This document shows positions 1-5,916 of a stretch of 15,530 nt of DNA, piece by piece. The DNA lies in NCBI GenBank assembly GCA_910587555.1, contig CAJULV010000080.1:1-15530 (forward strand), in the 5' to 3' direction. The translations under genes were made by a program, and so were the position numbers. The notes below the pieces were generated by a model. That model did no database searches. It had not been told where the DNA came from and saw nothing but the letters and a program-made list of their open reading frames with translations. Positions within the stretch are counted from its first letter, which is position 1. Each line of letters starts with the position of its first letter. This stretch comes from an uncultured Acetatifactor sp. Lineage in GTDB: Bacteria > Bacillota > Clostridia > Lachnospirales > Lachnospiraceae.

Positions 1-87
1 TCCATTTTTCTCAAATTTCTTTTCCTGCACGATATTCAGTTGTCAATTTTCAGTTAGAATCACATTCATTGAGATTCCGAGAAGTTA

Positions 88-236
88 TATAAGTAGTATA
101 TACCTATACTATATAGATATTATACCTCTACAGGACAAAAAAAGTCGAGGGTCATGGAAAATTTGTATAACTTCCATAACCCTCGTTAAAATGCCGTATT
201 TATTATTTTCTATTATTCTTCATGAAACACCCCTGG
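88..236 (-). repeat. IS right-end fragment, copy 1 of 147-bp direct repeat
   Basis: This stretch aligns with 5428-5574 in the same orientation, with about five substitutions and one 2-base indel in an A-run (roughly 96% identity). It holds the IS terminal inverted repeat (outer end at about 235), a 13-bp-arm hairpin (146-185), a promoter-like pair read leftward (-35 at 143-148, -10 TATAAT at 119-124, spacer 18) and a small inverted repeat AGTATA/TATACT (95-110). No IS gene follows to its left within the window, so it is a solo end or the edge of an element running off the window. Confidence 0.85.
137..185 (-). terminator. Intrinsic terminator of helD, supplied by IS end
   Basis: Read on the minus strand, the arms CGAGGGTTATGGA and TCCATGACCCTCG pair across a 14-base loop and are followed by AC and seven Ts. 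It lies about 190 bases past the helD stop codon in the direction of helD transcription. The one arm difference from the second copy (A to G in the RNA) turns a U-A pair into a U-G wobble only when read in this direction, so the RNA stem is kept. The stem plus T-run is seen; termination is inferred. Confidence 0.65.
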
Positions 237-375
237 AAGGCTTCTCTATGATATCAGATTTCCTGTTCATGGGTAGTTCCCCGAGGTGTTTTCACGCGCA
301 ACACAGCATTCCTGTTTATCTATCCACAGTCATAGCCATGGCGAAATAAATCCGGGAAATCATCCCCTGCCCCGT

Positions 376-2598
376 CTAAACTTCGCCCCCAAATTCCGTG
401 ATTTCCATATAGGCCGCAAATTCCGCCATCGAATCGTGCAGCGCCTCCCTCTCCACAAAATACAGTTCGTGCAGCGCCCTTGTGCACCCCAGGTATATTC
501 TGCGCCGGAAATGGGGATTCCCTTCATTGGCCTGGATACAGCCCAGCAGTATCACGGCATCAAATTCCAGTCCTTTGGCAAGGATCAGGGGAATGATCAC
601 CAGTCTGTCCCTTATTTCATCCTCAGGCGAGATAATCAGCTGGGCCTCTTTATATTTCTCCAGATACGCTTTTACCCCCAGTGCTTCCTCATCGCTGTTC
701 ACAATAACCGCCACGGAATGGTACTTCTCCATCTGCTCCAGTAAAGGCACAAGGCAGGAAAACAGATCCCTGCACTGCACATATTGAGGCTTCCTCACGG
801 CCCGCTCAAAATATGAGTATTCCTCCCTGATCGGATGCCCCTGTTTCTCGATCAGCCGAAAAGCCAGCGCATTAATATCGCTCGAAGAACGATAACATTT
901 CCGCAGCCGGGTCTGAATCAGTCCCGCCCCGAAAACCCTTTCATAATCCTCGTAATTCTGAATAGTCGTCACGGAATTGACGGTCTGATAGATATCGCCC
1001 AACAGCGTGAAGCTGCTCCTGGGAAACAGCCGTTTTATGATATACAGCTGCGGCAGACTGTAATCCTGGGACTCGTCGATAACGGTATGGAAGATATCGG
1101 GAAATGAAGCCGTCTCCCCCATCAGCACTTTGATCAGCAGATACAAGATCCCATCCTCATACAGAAGTTTTCCCCGCTCAAGGGAATGGTACAGCCTTTC
1201 CGCCTCCCGGTCACTCTCCCCTGTCCGGCGCAGATAATCCGCAAAGACTTCTCTCATCTGTACCTGCGGATCCAACCTGTTCAAGCGGATAATGCTGTCC
1301 CTGGCCGACTGTATATACTCATGCCTGATCATTTTGTAACAGTGCCCTGCTTCCTTTGCCGATAAAATATCCTCCTGGTTTTCCAGAATATCGCTGCATA
1401 TTTCCTCCTTATGCAGCATGAAATAGTCCTCAATGGCCTTTCTGACCACAACATTAAGTCTCTCAAAACGGGACTGAAAATCCGCCGGACGCCCGGTATC
1501 CAGTTTTCCCCGAATCTTCTCAGGAGACACCAGTATTTCCCCCTTATAGCGTATTTCCGGTATCTGAAAGGGAAAATCGGCAAAATAGTCAATACAGTAC
1601 TGCAGCATCTCCGGAGAATACTTGATCCGAATCCACCTGGCCCGCTCCTCGGCAAAGCCGCCTTCCAGCGCCTTCAGCTGACTGTAATAGTCTTCAATCC
1701 GCATCCCCTTCCCCAGAAATTCTTCCAGGAAATCAGCGAATACTTTCTGTTTCGCAGGCTTCTCCCCAAGGTCAGGGAGTATGGTGGAAATATAGGAGCC
1801 GAATATGTTGTTGTTTGACAGAATCAGGATATTCTCGGACTTTATGGTGTCCTTATTGCAATAGAGGACATAGGCGAGCCGATGGAGCCCTATGCTGGTC
1901 TTTCCGCTGCCCGCCAGACCATAGATCAGGCAGGAATTCTTTGTATCGCTCCGTATTGCCGTATTCTGTTCTTTCTGGATACTTCCGATGATGACTTTGA
2001 GCTTATGGTCAGAATGCTTTGAAAGGACATCCCCAAGAATATCGTCATACATGGACGAATCTGTGTCATACACGGAGATGAGACGTCCCTCCTCTATTTT
2101 GTACTGCCTTTTTCCTGTGATTTCCACTTCATTCCTGTAGTCGCGTACCTGATAACAGGCAGGTCCGGAGTCAAACTGGTAGAACATGGAAGAAATGGGC
2201 GCCCTCCAGTCCACCACATAGATTTCCCGGGAATCTTCTTCTGTCAGACTGTGGATGCCGATGTAGATGGTTTCCGCTTCTCCCGTCTCCCCTTCCACAA
2301 AGTCCACACGGCCGAAATAGGGCGTTTTTTGCATTTTAATATGCCTCTGTATTTCGATTTCATTCCATTCCCACTGCTTCTCCACGGATTTTACCACAGT
2401 TTCCTGGGTGTTCAGAAAAATGACATCGTCAAAATCACGTACCAGGTGGCGGTTGTCCTCCCACATCTCCTTTCGCTCATGCAGGACCTGTTCCCGCAGC
2501 AGGATTTTGTCCTCCCGCAGCTTCTTCAGTTTATTCCGGATGATCTCTTCCACTTCGTCAAAGTGTGCCAGTTCCTTCTGAAAATCGCCTTTTTCCAT
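376..2598 (-). CDS. helD: HelD-like superfamily 1 helicase (RNA polymerase recycling type)
   Basis: This 740-residue protein matches the HelD/UvrD-Rep group of motor ATPases, which bind RNA polymerase and release it from stalled or terminated complexes. In order: a charged coiled-coil N-terminus (about 1-60, the arm that enters the polymerase secondary channel in known HelD), the family signature VVDWRAPISSMFY (128-140), an IQKEQNTAIR Q-type motif (207-216), Walker A GLAGSGKTS (227-235), motif II VIDESQD (506-512), motif III GDIYQ (534-538), motif V LAKGLEFD (673-680) and motif VI YLGCTRALHELYF (702-714). The length fits full-length HelD of Firmicutes. A GGGAG ribosome site sits close before the ATG at 2598. 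It is read alone from a palindrome-overlapped promoter. The link to polymerase is inferred from the family; a DNA-repair role is a weaker alternative. HelD relatives in some bacteria protect against rifamycins, but nothing here shows that. Confidence 0.9.
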   Translation of the reverse strand: MEKGDFQKELAHFDEVEEIIRNKLKKLREDKILLREQVLHERKEMWEDNRHLVRDFDDVIFLNTQETVVKSVEKQWEWNEIEIQRHIKMQKTPYFGRVDFVEGETGEAETIYIGIHSLTEEDSREIYVVDWRAPISSMFYQFDSGPACYQVRDYRNEVEITGKRQYKIEEGRLISVYDTDSSMYDDILGDVLSKHSDHKLKVIIGSIQKEQNTAIRSDTKNSCLIYGLAGSGKTSIGLHRLAYVLYCNKDTIKSENILILSNNNIFGSYISTILPDLGEKPAKQKVFADFLEEFLGKGMRIEDYYSQLKALEGGFAEERARWIRIKYSPEMLQYCIDYFADFPFQIPEIRYKGEILVSPEKIRGKLDTGRPADFQSRFERLNVVVRKAIEDYFMLHKEEICSDILENQEDILSAKEAGHCYKMIRHEYIQSARDSIIRLNRLDPQVQMREVFADYLRRTGESDREAERLYHSLERGKLLYEDGILYLLIKVLMGETASFPDIFHTVIDESQDYSLPQLYIIKRLFPRSSFTLLGDIYQTVNSVTTIQNYEDYERVFGAGLIQTRLRKCYRSSSDINALAFRLIEKQGHPIREEYSYFERAVRKPQYVQCRDLFSCLVPLLEQMEKYHSVAVIVNSDEEALGVKAYLEKYKEAQLIISPEDEIRDRLVIIPLILAKGLEFDAVILLGCIQANEGNPHFRRRIYLGCTRALHELYFVEREALHDSMAEFAAYMEITEFGGEV

Positions 2599-2668
2599 CT
2601 CCGTTCTCCCTTCCCTGCCCTATATGCTATTTGCAATTGTCCGGAAACTTCCATACAATTACAGTTCG

Positions 2669-2698
2669 ATTATAGTCTGCCGGGAAGCTTAATTACAA
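2669..2698 (-). promoter_or_regulatory. helD promoter
   Basis: On the minus strand TTGTAA (2693-2698) and a consensus TATAAT (2669-2674) are 18 bases apart. The predicted start is near 2661, giving a leader of about 60 bases before the helD ATG. The -35 box lies inside the palindrome at 2692-2708. Confidence 0.6.
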
Positions 2699-2708
2699 GA
2701 CTTGTAAT
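2692..2708. promoter_or_regulatory. 17-bp perfect palindrome, candidate operator
   Basis: ATTACAAG and CTTGTAAT are perfect 8-base arms around one central A. Each arm contains a TTGTAA -35 box, one per strand, so a dimer bound here would cover both divergent promoters. Such symmetry is typical of operators of MarR-, TetR- or BlaI-like repressors. No such regulator is encoded in the window, so the binding protein is unknown. Confidence 0.55.
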
Positions 2709-2730
2709 CAGACCGTTTTTTTGCTATAAT
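2702..2730 (+). promoter_or_regulatory. Divergent plus-strand promoter without a recognised gene
   Basis: TTGTAA (2702-2707) and TATAAT (2725-2730) are 17 bases apart, and the -10 box carries an extended TG (TGCTATAAT). It is at least as strong by eye as the helD promoter. The transcript would start near 2737 and run into the 3' end of the Rpn gene on the opposite strand. It may be a relic of a lost divergent gene, or it may give an antisense RNA. Confidence 0.5.
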
Positions 2731-2834
2731 AGATACAGGCAAAAAGACATCCCTTTTCTAAATGACTGAACTTCAAACGCCCAAATACTCCCCCTGTTCC
2801 CGCCTTAAACGCAGTTTTTTCCCTGCCAGGACCT

Positions 2835-3977
2835 TTAACTCCTTTTTCCTGTGTCACGAATTTTACCTTCAAATTCTTCTATTGTTTCAGCGCGGGCCGC
2901 TGTTTTTACCCATTGTGTGAGAACAGCTAAATCTTTCTGCGTACATATCGTTTGTTTTAATGTATCTGATACTGTACCGATTTCCGCTAATAATGTTAGA
3001 ATATCCTCTGTTTTCGTCGCCGCCTTTACTTCTTCTTTTACTTCCGCTCTCATCTCTTCCCGTTCTTCCTTTAAAGACCTGATAATTGTGTACTCAAATG
3101 CCATATCGCTCTCCCTATCTCCGGCCCAGCTTAAGATTTCCTCCGCCACGGCCTCTTTATTCTCGCAGACTGACAGCAGTATGTACTTCACCCAATTTCG
3201 GAATTCTTCCCGTTCCTGCAGCCCGAGTCCCCGCACTCTGCCGTATGCCGTCCGAATCGCCCCTACAAGCTCCATTCTTTTCCGGAACTTGTCACAGTAC
3301 ATGATATTGTCCAAAACCGTATTGGTAGACAGAATATATTCTTCCTCCAGCTTTGCAAGATCTACAAGATAGTATTTCAGATTCAGAATATAGTCGCCGA
3401 ACATTTCCCCGCTGTTCTGATAGTCACACATACTTGTAACGGCAGTCCATCTGTCCGAGCCATTATAAAATACAATGGGAACCATCGCAGGAAGCCGGAA
3501 ACCTGCTTTTTCCCTTTCCTTCTTGTCCACATCCAGAAAATATTTTACCAATGTATTTACCACATATACCAGAATACGGAAAATCATTGTGTAATCAACA
3601 TAAGACTGCAGTTCCTGCAGGATAAAAATAAAGGCCTGCTTGCCGTCCGGCATGTTCACTCTGTAAATCAGATCGGCCTCCTTTCCTTCGTAGTCATGTT
3701 CCAGCATCTCCTTGTCACATAAAATCAAATCTGCTTCCCTCAGCTGCATCATCCAGTCCGCTTTTACATACTTTTTCAGAAAATGCAGAAACTCCGCCGG
3801 TTTAGACAGGCTTTTCTTGTAGCCCTTATCATGAGGCGCAGGGGTTTCGGAGAACTCCGGCCTCTTTACCATTCCCTGTTCCCCTGCGCTCTCCCTTTTT
3901 CCGCTGCCCGCTTTCACAGCAGCTGACTTTTTCACGATGTCAGATCTGCAGTCTCCTGTTGTTTTCCTTTCTTTCAT
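2835..3977 (-). CDS. Rpn-family PD-(D/E)XK nuclease / transposase_31-like protein
   Basis: This 380-residue protein fits the Rpn (recombination-promoting nuclease, YhgA-like, 'transposase_31') family, whose known members cut DNA and raise RecA-independent recombination. The core starts with HDKGYKK (49-55) after a long basic, low-complexity N-terminus. The expected nuclease residues are visible: D102 in EADLIYR and E122-L-Q124 in FILQELQS, followed by the conserved MIFRILVY helix (131-138) and LPAMVPIVFYNG (162-173). The C-terminal third is helical and highly charged (about 300-322), ending in the usual small helical tail (TIEEFEGKI). An AGGAAAGG ribosome site lies 7 bases before the ATG. The gene stands alone between helD and an IS. 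The family is often copied within genomes and may serve in phage defence or genome rearrangement; its cellular job here is not shown. Confidence 0.85.
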   Translation of the reverse strand: MKERKTTGDCRSDIVKKSAAVKAGSGKRESAGEQGMVKRPEFSETPAPHDKGYKKSLSKPAEFLHFLKKYVKADWMMQLREADLILCDKEMLEHDYEGKEADLIYRVNMPDGKQAFIFILQELQSYVDYTMIFRILVYVVNTLVKYFLDVDKKEREKAGFRLPAMVPIVFYNGSDRWTAVTSMCDYQNSGEMFGDYILNLKYYLVDLAKLEEEYILSTNTVLDNIMYCDKFRKRMELVGAIRTAYGRVRGLGLQEREEFRNWVKYILLSVCENKEAVAEEILSWAGDRESDMAFEYTIIRSLKEEREEMRAEVKEEVKAATKTEDILTLLAEIGTVSDTLKQTICTQKDLAVLTQWVKTAARAETIEEFEGKIRDTGKRS

Positions 3978-4247
3978 CTCGTTACCTTTCCTTTCTGAAT
4001 GCTTAATAACAGGAAAGATAACACCCTTCCTGCCTTTGCTCTGTGGATTTCAGTTCGTTCCATGGGATAATAGGCTCCCGCCCAGCAAGAAGTTCAATCC
4101 AATAGAATCCGCCCTTCCGCGTCTCTATTGTCAGGTATTACAGAAAAGACTGCTGTAGTCTTAAGAATATTTTGAAATTTGAATTCTTTGCCTGTTTTTA
4201 CAATAACACAGAATAAAATAAATTGCAAGAAAAACAGAAAGGTTACT
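3978..4247. other. Gap between the Rpn gene and the IS left end
   Basis: This 270-base stretch is the 5' region of the Rpn gene. A poor promoter candidate (TTGAAC, 19 bases, TATTAT on the minus strand, about 4060-4090) is present. A short hairpin AAGACT/AGTCTT (4146-4162) lies next to the IS. The reading frame of the broken transposase runs through part of this stretch, down to 4094, without family similarity. Confidence 0.4.
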
Positions 4248-4795
4248 CTGGGTTGTTTCACGAAGCACCCAAAATTACTTTTTATTATAAACCCGCTATT
4301 GATCCCGTCAAAATCCTGTCTAATGAACGCTCTCACAGTCTTTCTTCCCTGCCAGCTGCCCACATTCGGTAAAAACGCAAAATTATTTTTTATGGGCATC
4401 TGTGCCACCACCACTCCCGTTACCGCATCAATTGCATTCAGGACCATTGGTGCCCGGAAATCTTTCACCTTCTTCATTGCAGCCCGCAGTGCTTTCCCAT
4501 CCACTGCAAGACGAATCCCTTTCGTACTCACGATCTCCCCGGTCCATTCCATAAATTTCAGCGCAAACAGTTCCGCATCTATTCCTGACAGGAGCCGGCA
4601 CGCTGTGGATGGGGAGGCAATACCATTCTTTAATGGAAGATACTCCCTCAATTCTTCCAAATGCTTTTTACACCATCTAAGGCTCCTGCGTATCGTCGTC
4701 CTCCCCGCAAGGAAACCAGCTACAAGGCATACCAGCACTTCCCCATGGTCATGTTTTGTCTTCCAGCCGCATCTGGGGTCCGGCACCGCTTTCAT
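4094..4795 (-). pseudogene. ISAs1-type transposase, truncated remnant
   Basis: Only residues 1-137 of this 233-codon frame (4385-4795) look like an ISAs1/H-repeat transposase: VPDPR near the start, a helical DDE-associated N-terminal domain, then LAVDGKALRAAMKK (96-109, first catalytic Asp of the DDE set) and VLNAIDAVTGVVVAQMPIKN (118-137). The full family is about 370 residues long. The second Asp, the catalytic Glu and the C-terminal region are missing, replaced by unrelated sequence that reads through the IS left end at 4248 into flanking DNA. Family-like sequence (KPLLEH) also lies in frame just before the ATG, up to a stop at 4886-4888. The natural protein therefore probably starts upstream or by frameshift from the overlapping ORF at 4830. 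It is almost certainly inactive. Confidence 0.8.
4248..4265 (+). repeat. IS terminal inverted repeat, left
   Basis: It matches the right terminal repeat (5556-5573, opposite strand) at 16 of 18 positions. The differences are at the second base and at base 14. Confidence 0.75.
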
Positions 4796-4829
4796 ATGTT
4801 CCAGGAGCGGTTTCGTCCGGAACTTGTTT

Positions 4830-5411
4830 TCAGCACAGGGAAAGCTCCACCCCCATTTTTTCCAACAGCAGTTCCTGTTCCTGATTTATCTTTGATACTG
4901 CCCTTTCTTTTCCCATGTAAAGCAGATAAATACTTTTCAGCACCTGCAATTCCTGCAGCCCGACTCCATGTTCTTTATATATGCGCCTGCTCAGGGATGA
5001 GGCCTGGGCATGAAATTGATAGTGGAAATCCTGCTCCGGTTTCAGCGTCCCTTCTTTTGTAAGGTAAGTCTCCGGCGACCACTTCCACAGGATAATAGAA
5101 AGGACATCCTCCCAGTCGTTTCCCAGGGGCTTCTTCCACCCTTCCGGGCAGAGCTGCCATACTGCTTTGGAAAACCCATATTCCCTCACCTCGATCCCAC
5201 TAAGGGATATTTTTTTCTTTTCGCTTTTTATGATCCCTTCCGGCGTGATGATACCGATATAAGTATCTACCGGCTGCGGGTATTTCTTCCCGGGAACACG
5301 CCTGGATGTCCTCTTATAAAGATAATAGGTCTCCCCTTTCTTTTTTACCGTAGTTCCCCGAGTCCTCTGCTCCTGCACCCAGTCCGGATATTTCTTTTCT
5401 GTTAGCGCCAT
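4830..5411 (-). CDS. IS-associated accessory ORF, 193 residues
   Basis: I do not recognise a domain. The protein has a basic start with a KKKGETYYLYKRTSRRVPGKK stretch (23-43), reminiscent of the strand-rich N-termini of some IS transposases, then YIGIITPEGI (51-60), a tryptophan-rich middle (W85, W92, W100, W109, W111) and a helical C-terminus (about 135-190). It is the first gene inside the IS, read from the IS promoter, with an AGGGGG ribosome site 5 bases before the ATG. The transposase frame is open from 4885, so the two frames overlap by 56 bases. The transposase lies in the +1 frame, and the overlap contains A6 and G5 runs. A role as a DNA-binding partner of the transposase, or as its N-terminal part through frameshifting, is inference from this layout. 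Confidence 0.7.
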   Translation of the reverse strand: MALTEKKYPDWVQEQRTRGTTVKKKGETYYLYKRTSRRVPGKKYPQPVDTYIGIITPEGIIKSEKKKISLSGIEVREYGFSKAVWQLCPEGWKKPLGNDWEDVLSIILWKWSPETYLTKEGTLKPEQDFHYQFHAQASSLSRRIYKEHGVGLQELQVLKSIYLLYMGKERAVSKINQEQELLLEKMGVELSLC

Positions 5412-5458
5412 AACATCCCCCTTTCTGTATAAGCAGTATATACCTATACTACATAAAT

Positions 5459-5486
5459 ATTATACCTCTACAGGACAAAAAGTCGA
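5459..5486 (-). promoter_or_regulatory. IS promoter for the 193-residue ORF
   Basis: On the minus strand TCGACT (5481-5486, four of six consensus bases) and a perfect TATAAT (5459-5464) are 16 bases apart. The -35 box overlaps the base of the hairpin, and the T-run of the hairpin forms part of the spacer. Start would be near 5452, with a leader of about 40 bases. Confidence 0.5.
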
Positions 5487-5523
5487 GGGTTATGGAAAAT
5501 TTGTATAACTTCCATAACCCTCG
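5477..5523 (-). terminator. Hairpin with T-run at IS right end
   Basis: Read leftward, two perfect 13-base arms (CGAGGGTTATGGA and its complement) enclose a 14-base loop and are followed by AC and five Ts. It would stop transcripts entering the IS from the right, such as read-through from the mannan operon, just before the IS's own promoter. This layout is known from other IS elements as a guard against impinging transcription. Confidence 0.65.
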
Positions 5524-5555
5524 TTAAAATGCCGTATTTATTATTTTCTATTATT

Positions 5556-5573
5556 CTTCATGAAACAACCCTG
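5556..5573 (-). repeat. IS terminal inverted repeat, right
   Basis: This is the minus-strand partner of 4248-4265. The same 18 bases occur at the outer end of the fragment at 88-236, with one further change. Confidence 0.75.
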
Positions 5574-5574
5574 G

Positions 5575-5916
5575 GGAATGGGGGGGCTTCGGCACTCCTA
5601 TTTTGGTTACTGTTCACTCCGTTCACAGTAACTGATGCACACAAAATGAGCAAAGTGCGCTCATTTTGGCGCCTGCTGTCTCGTGATTTTCGTGCAAAAT
5701 GCGCACAAAAAAACTTCGCGGAGGCACCTGTGCACAGTAACCTATTTTGTTACTTTCATGTTTGCCAAATCCGGCTGCAAGTGGATTTGGAGTCCAATAT
5801 CTTTGTGTTATTCCAGAACAGGAAATGGTTATGCCCGGCCCGTGCGCCGCTTTCGCGGCAAACTTCCAGGTGCGAATAGCACTTTGTACACGGGCCTGCG
5901 CATAACAAAAGCACGG
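5575..5916. other. Hairpin-dense noncoding gap after the mannan operon
   Basis: No gene is supported here. Perfect inverted repeats follow one another: GTTACTGT/ACAGTAAC (5606-5632), AAAATGAGC/GCTCATTTT (5643-5667), GTGC/GCAC (5692-5706), AGTAAC/GTTACT (5736-5754), CCAAATCC/GGATTTGG (5765-5790) and GGCCCGTG/CACGGGCC (5837-5896), the last enclosing an inner GCCGC/GCGGC hairpin (5846-5859). The GTTACT word and its complement recur four times. It may be a dispersed intergenic repeat, a structured RNA or a tandem terminator region; the sequence alone does not decide. Confidence 0.5.
5643..5667 (-). terminator. Candidate terminator of the mannan operon
   Basis: A perfect 9-base inverted repeat (AAAATGAGC/GCTCATTTT, 7-base loop) lies 250 bases past the esterase stop codon. 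Its A and T flanks give a short U-tract in either direction. The stem core is only GAGC/GCTC, so it would be weak, and the IS hairpin farther on may do the main job. Confidence 0.35.

Larger units (their letters stand above)
1..375. other. Gene-free left edge with IS-end fragment
   Basis: No convincing gene lies here. Positions 88-236 are a copy of the right end of the IS found at 4248-5573 and are listed separately. Positions 1-87 are AT-rich and do not match the IS interior, so the IS copy is either truncated at about 88 or diverges there. Positions 237-375 form the short 3' flank of the helicase gene, without a good hairpin of their own. An ORF starting at 286 on the plus strand overlaps the helicase and looks like a shadow. 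Confidence 0.6.
2599..2834. other. Divergent promoter region between helD and the Rpn gene
   Basis: The two flanking genes both run on the minus strand, so this gap is the 5' region of helD and the 3' region of the Rpn gene. It holds a palindrome with two opposed promoters, described separately. No clear terminator for the Rpn gene is seen. A 51-codon plus-strand ORF from 2764 has no ribosome site and overlaps the Rpn gene, so it is not called. Confidence 0.6.
4248..5573 (-). mobile_element. Internally deleted ISAs1-like insertion sequence
   Basis: The element is bounded by 18-base terminal inverted repeats: CTGGGTTGTTTCACGAAG at 4248-4265 and CAGGGTTGTTTCATGAAG read on the minus strand from 5573 (16 of 18 match). 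From its right end it holds a leader with hairpin and promoter, a 193-codon ORF, then the front of the transposase. It breaks near 4385, and about 135 bases of 3' noncoding sequence lead to the left end. I saw no target-site duplication in the flanks. It is a non-autonomous derivative that a full-length relative could still mobilise, since both ends remain. Confidence 0.75.
5428..5574 (-). repeat. IS right end, copy 2 of 147-bp direct repeat
   Basis: This is the right end of the IS at 4248-5573 and the partner of 88-236. It carries the terminal inverted repeat (5556-5573), the hairpin (5484-5523), the IS promoter, and an AGTATA/TATACT inverted repeat (5435-5450) placed just after the predicted transcription start, where an operator could lie. 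Confidence 0.85.

Noticed and set aside
2764..2919. 51-codon plus-strand ORF downstream of the divergent promoter
   Set aside because: No ribosome site before the ATG, it overlaps the Rpn gene, and its composition is unlike a protein gene; it is kept only as a possible transcript region.
4248..5573. Complete, active ISAs1 element
   Set aside because: The transposase stops matching the family after about 137 residues and lacks two of its three catalytic acidic residues.
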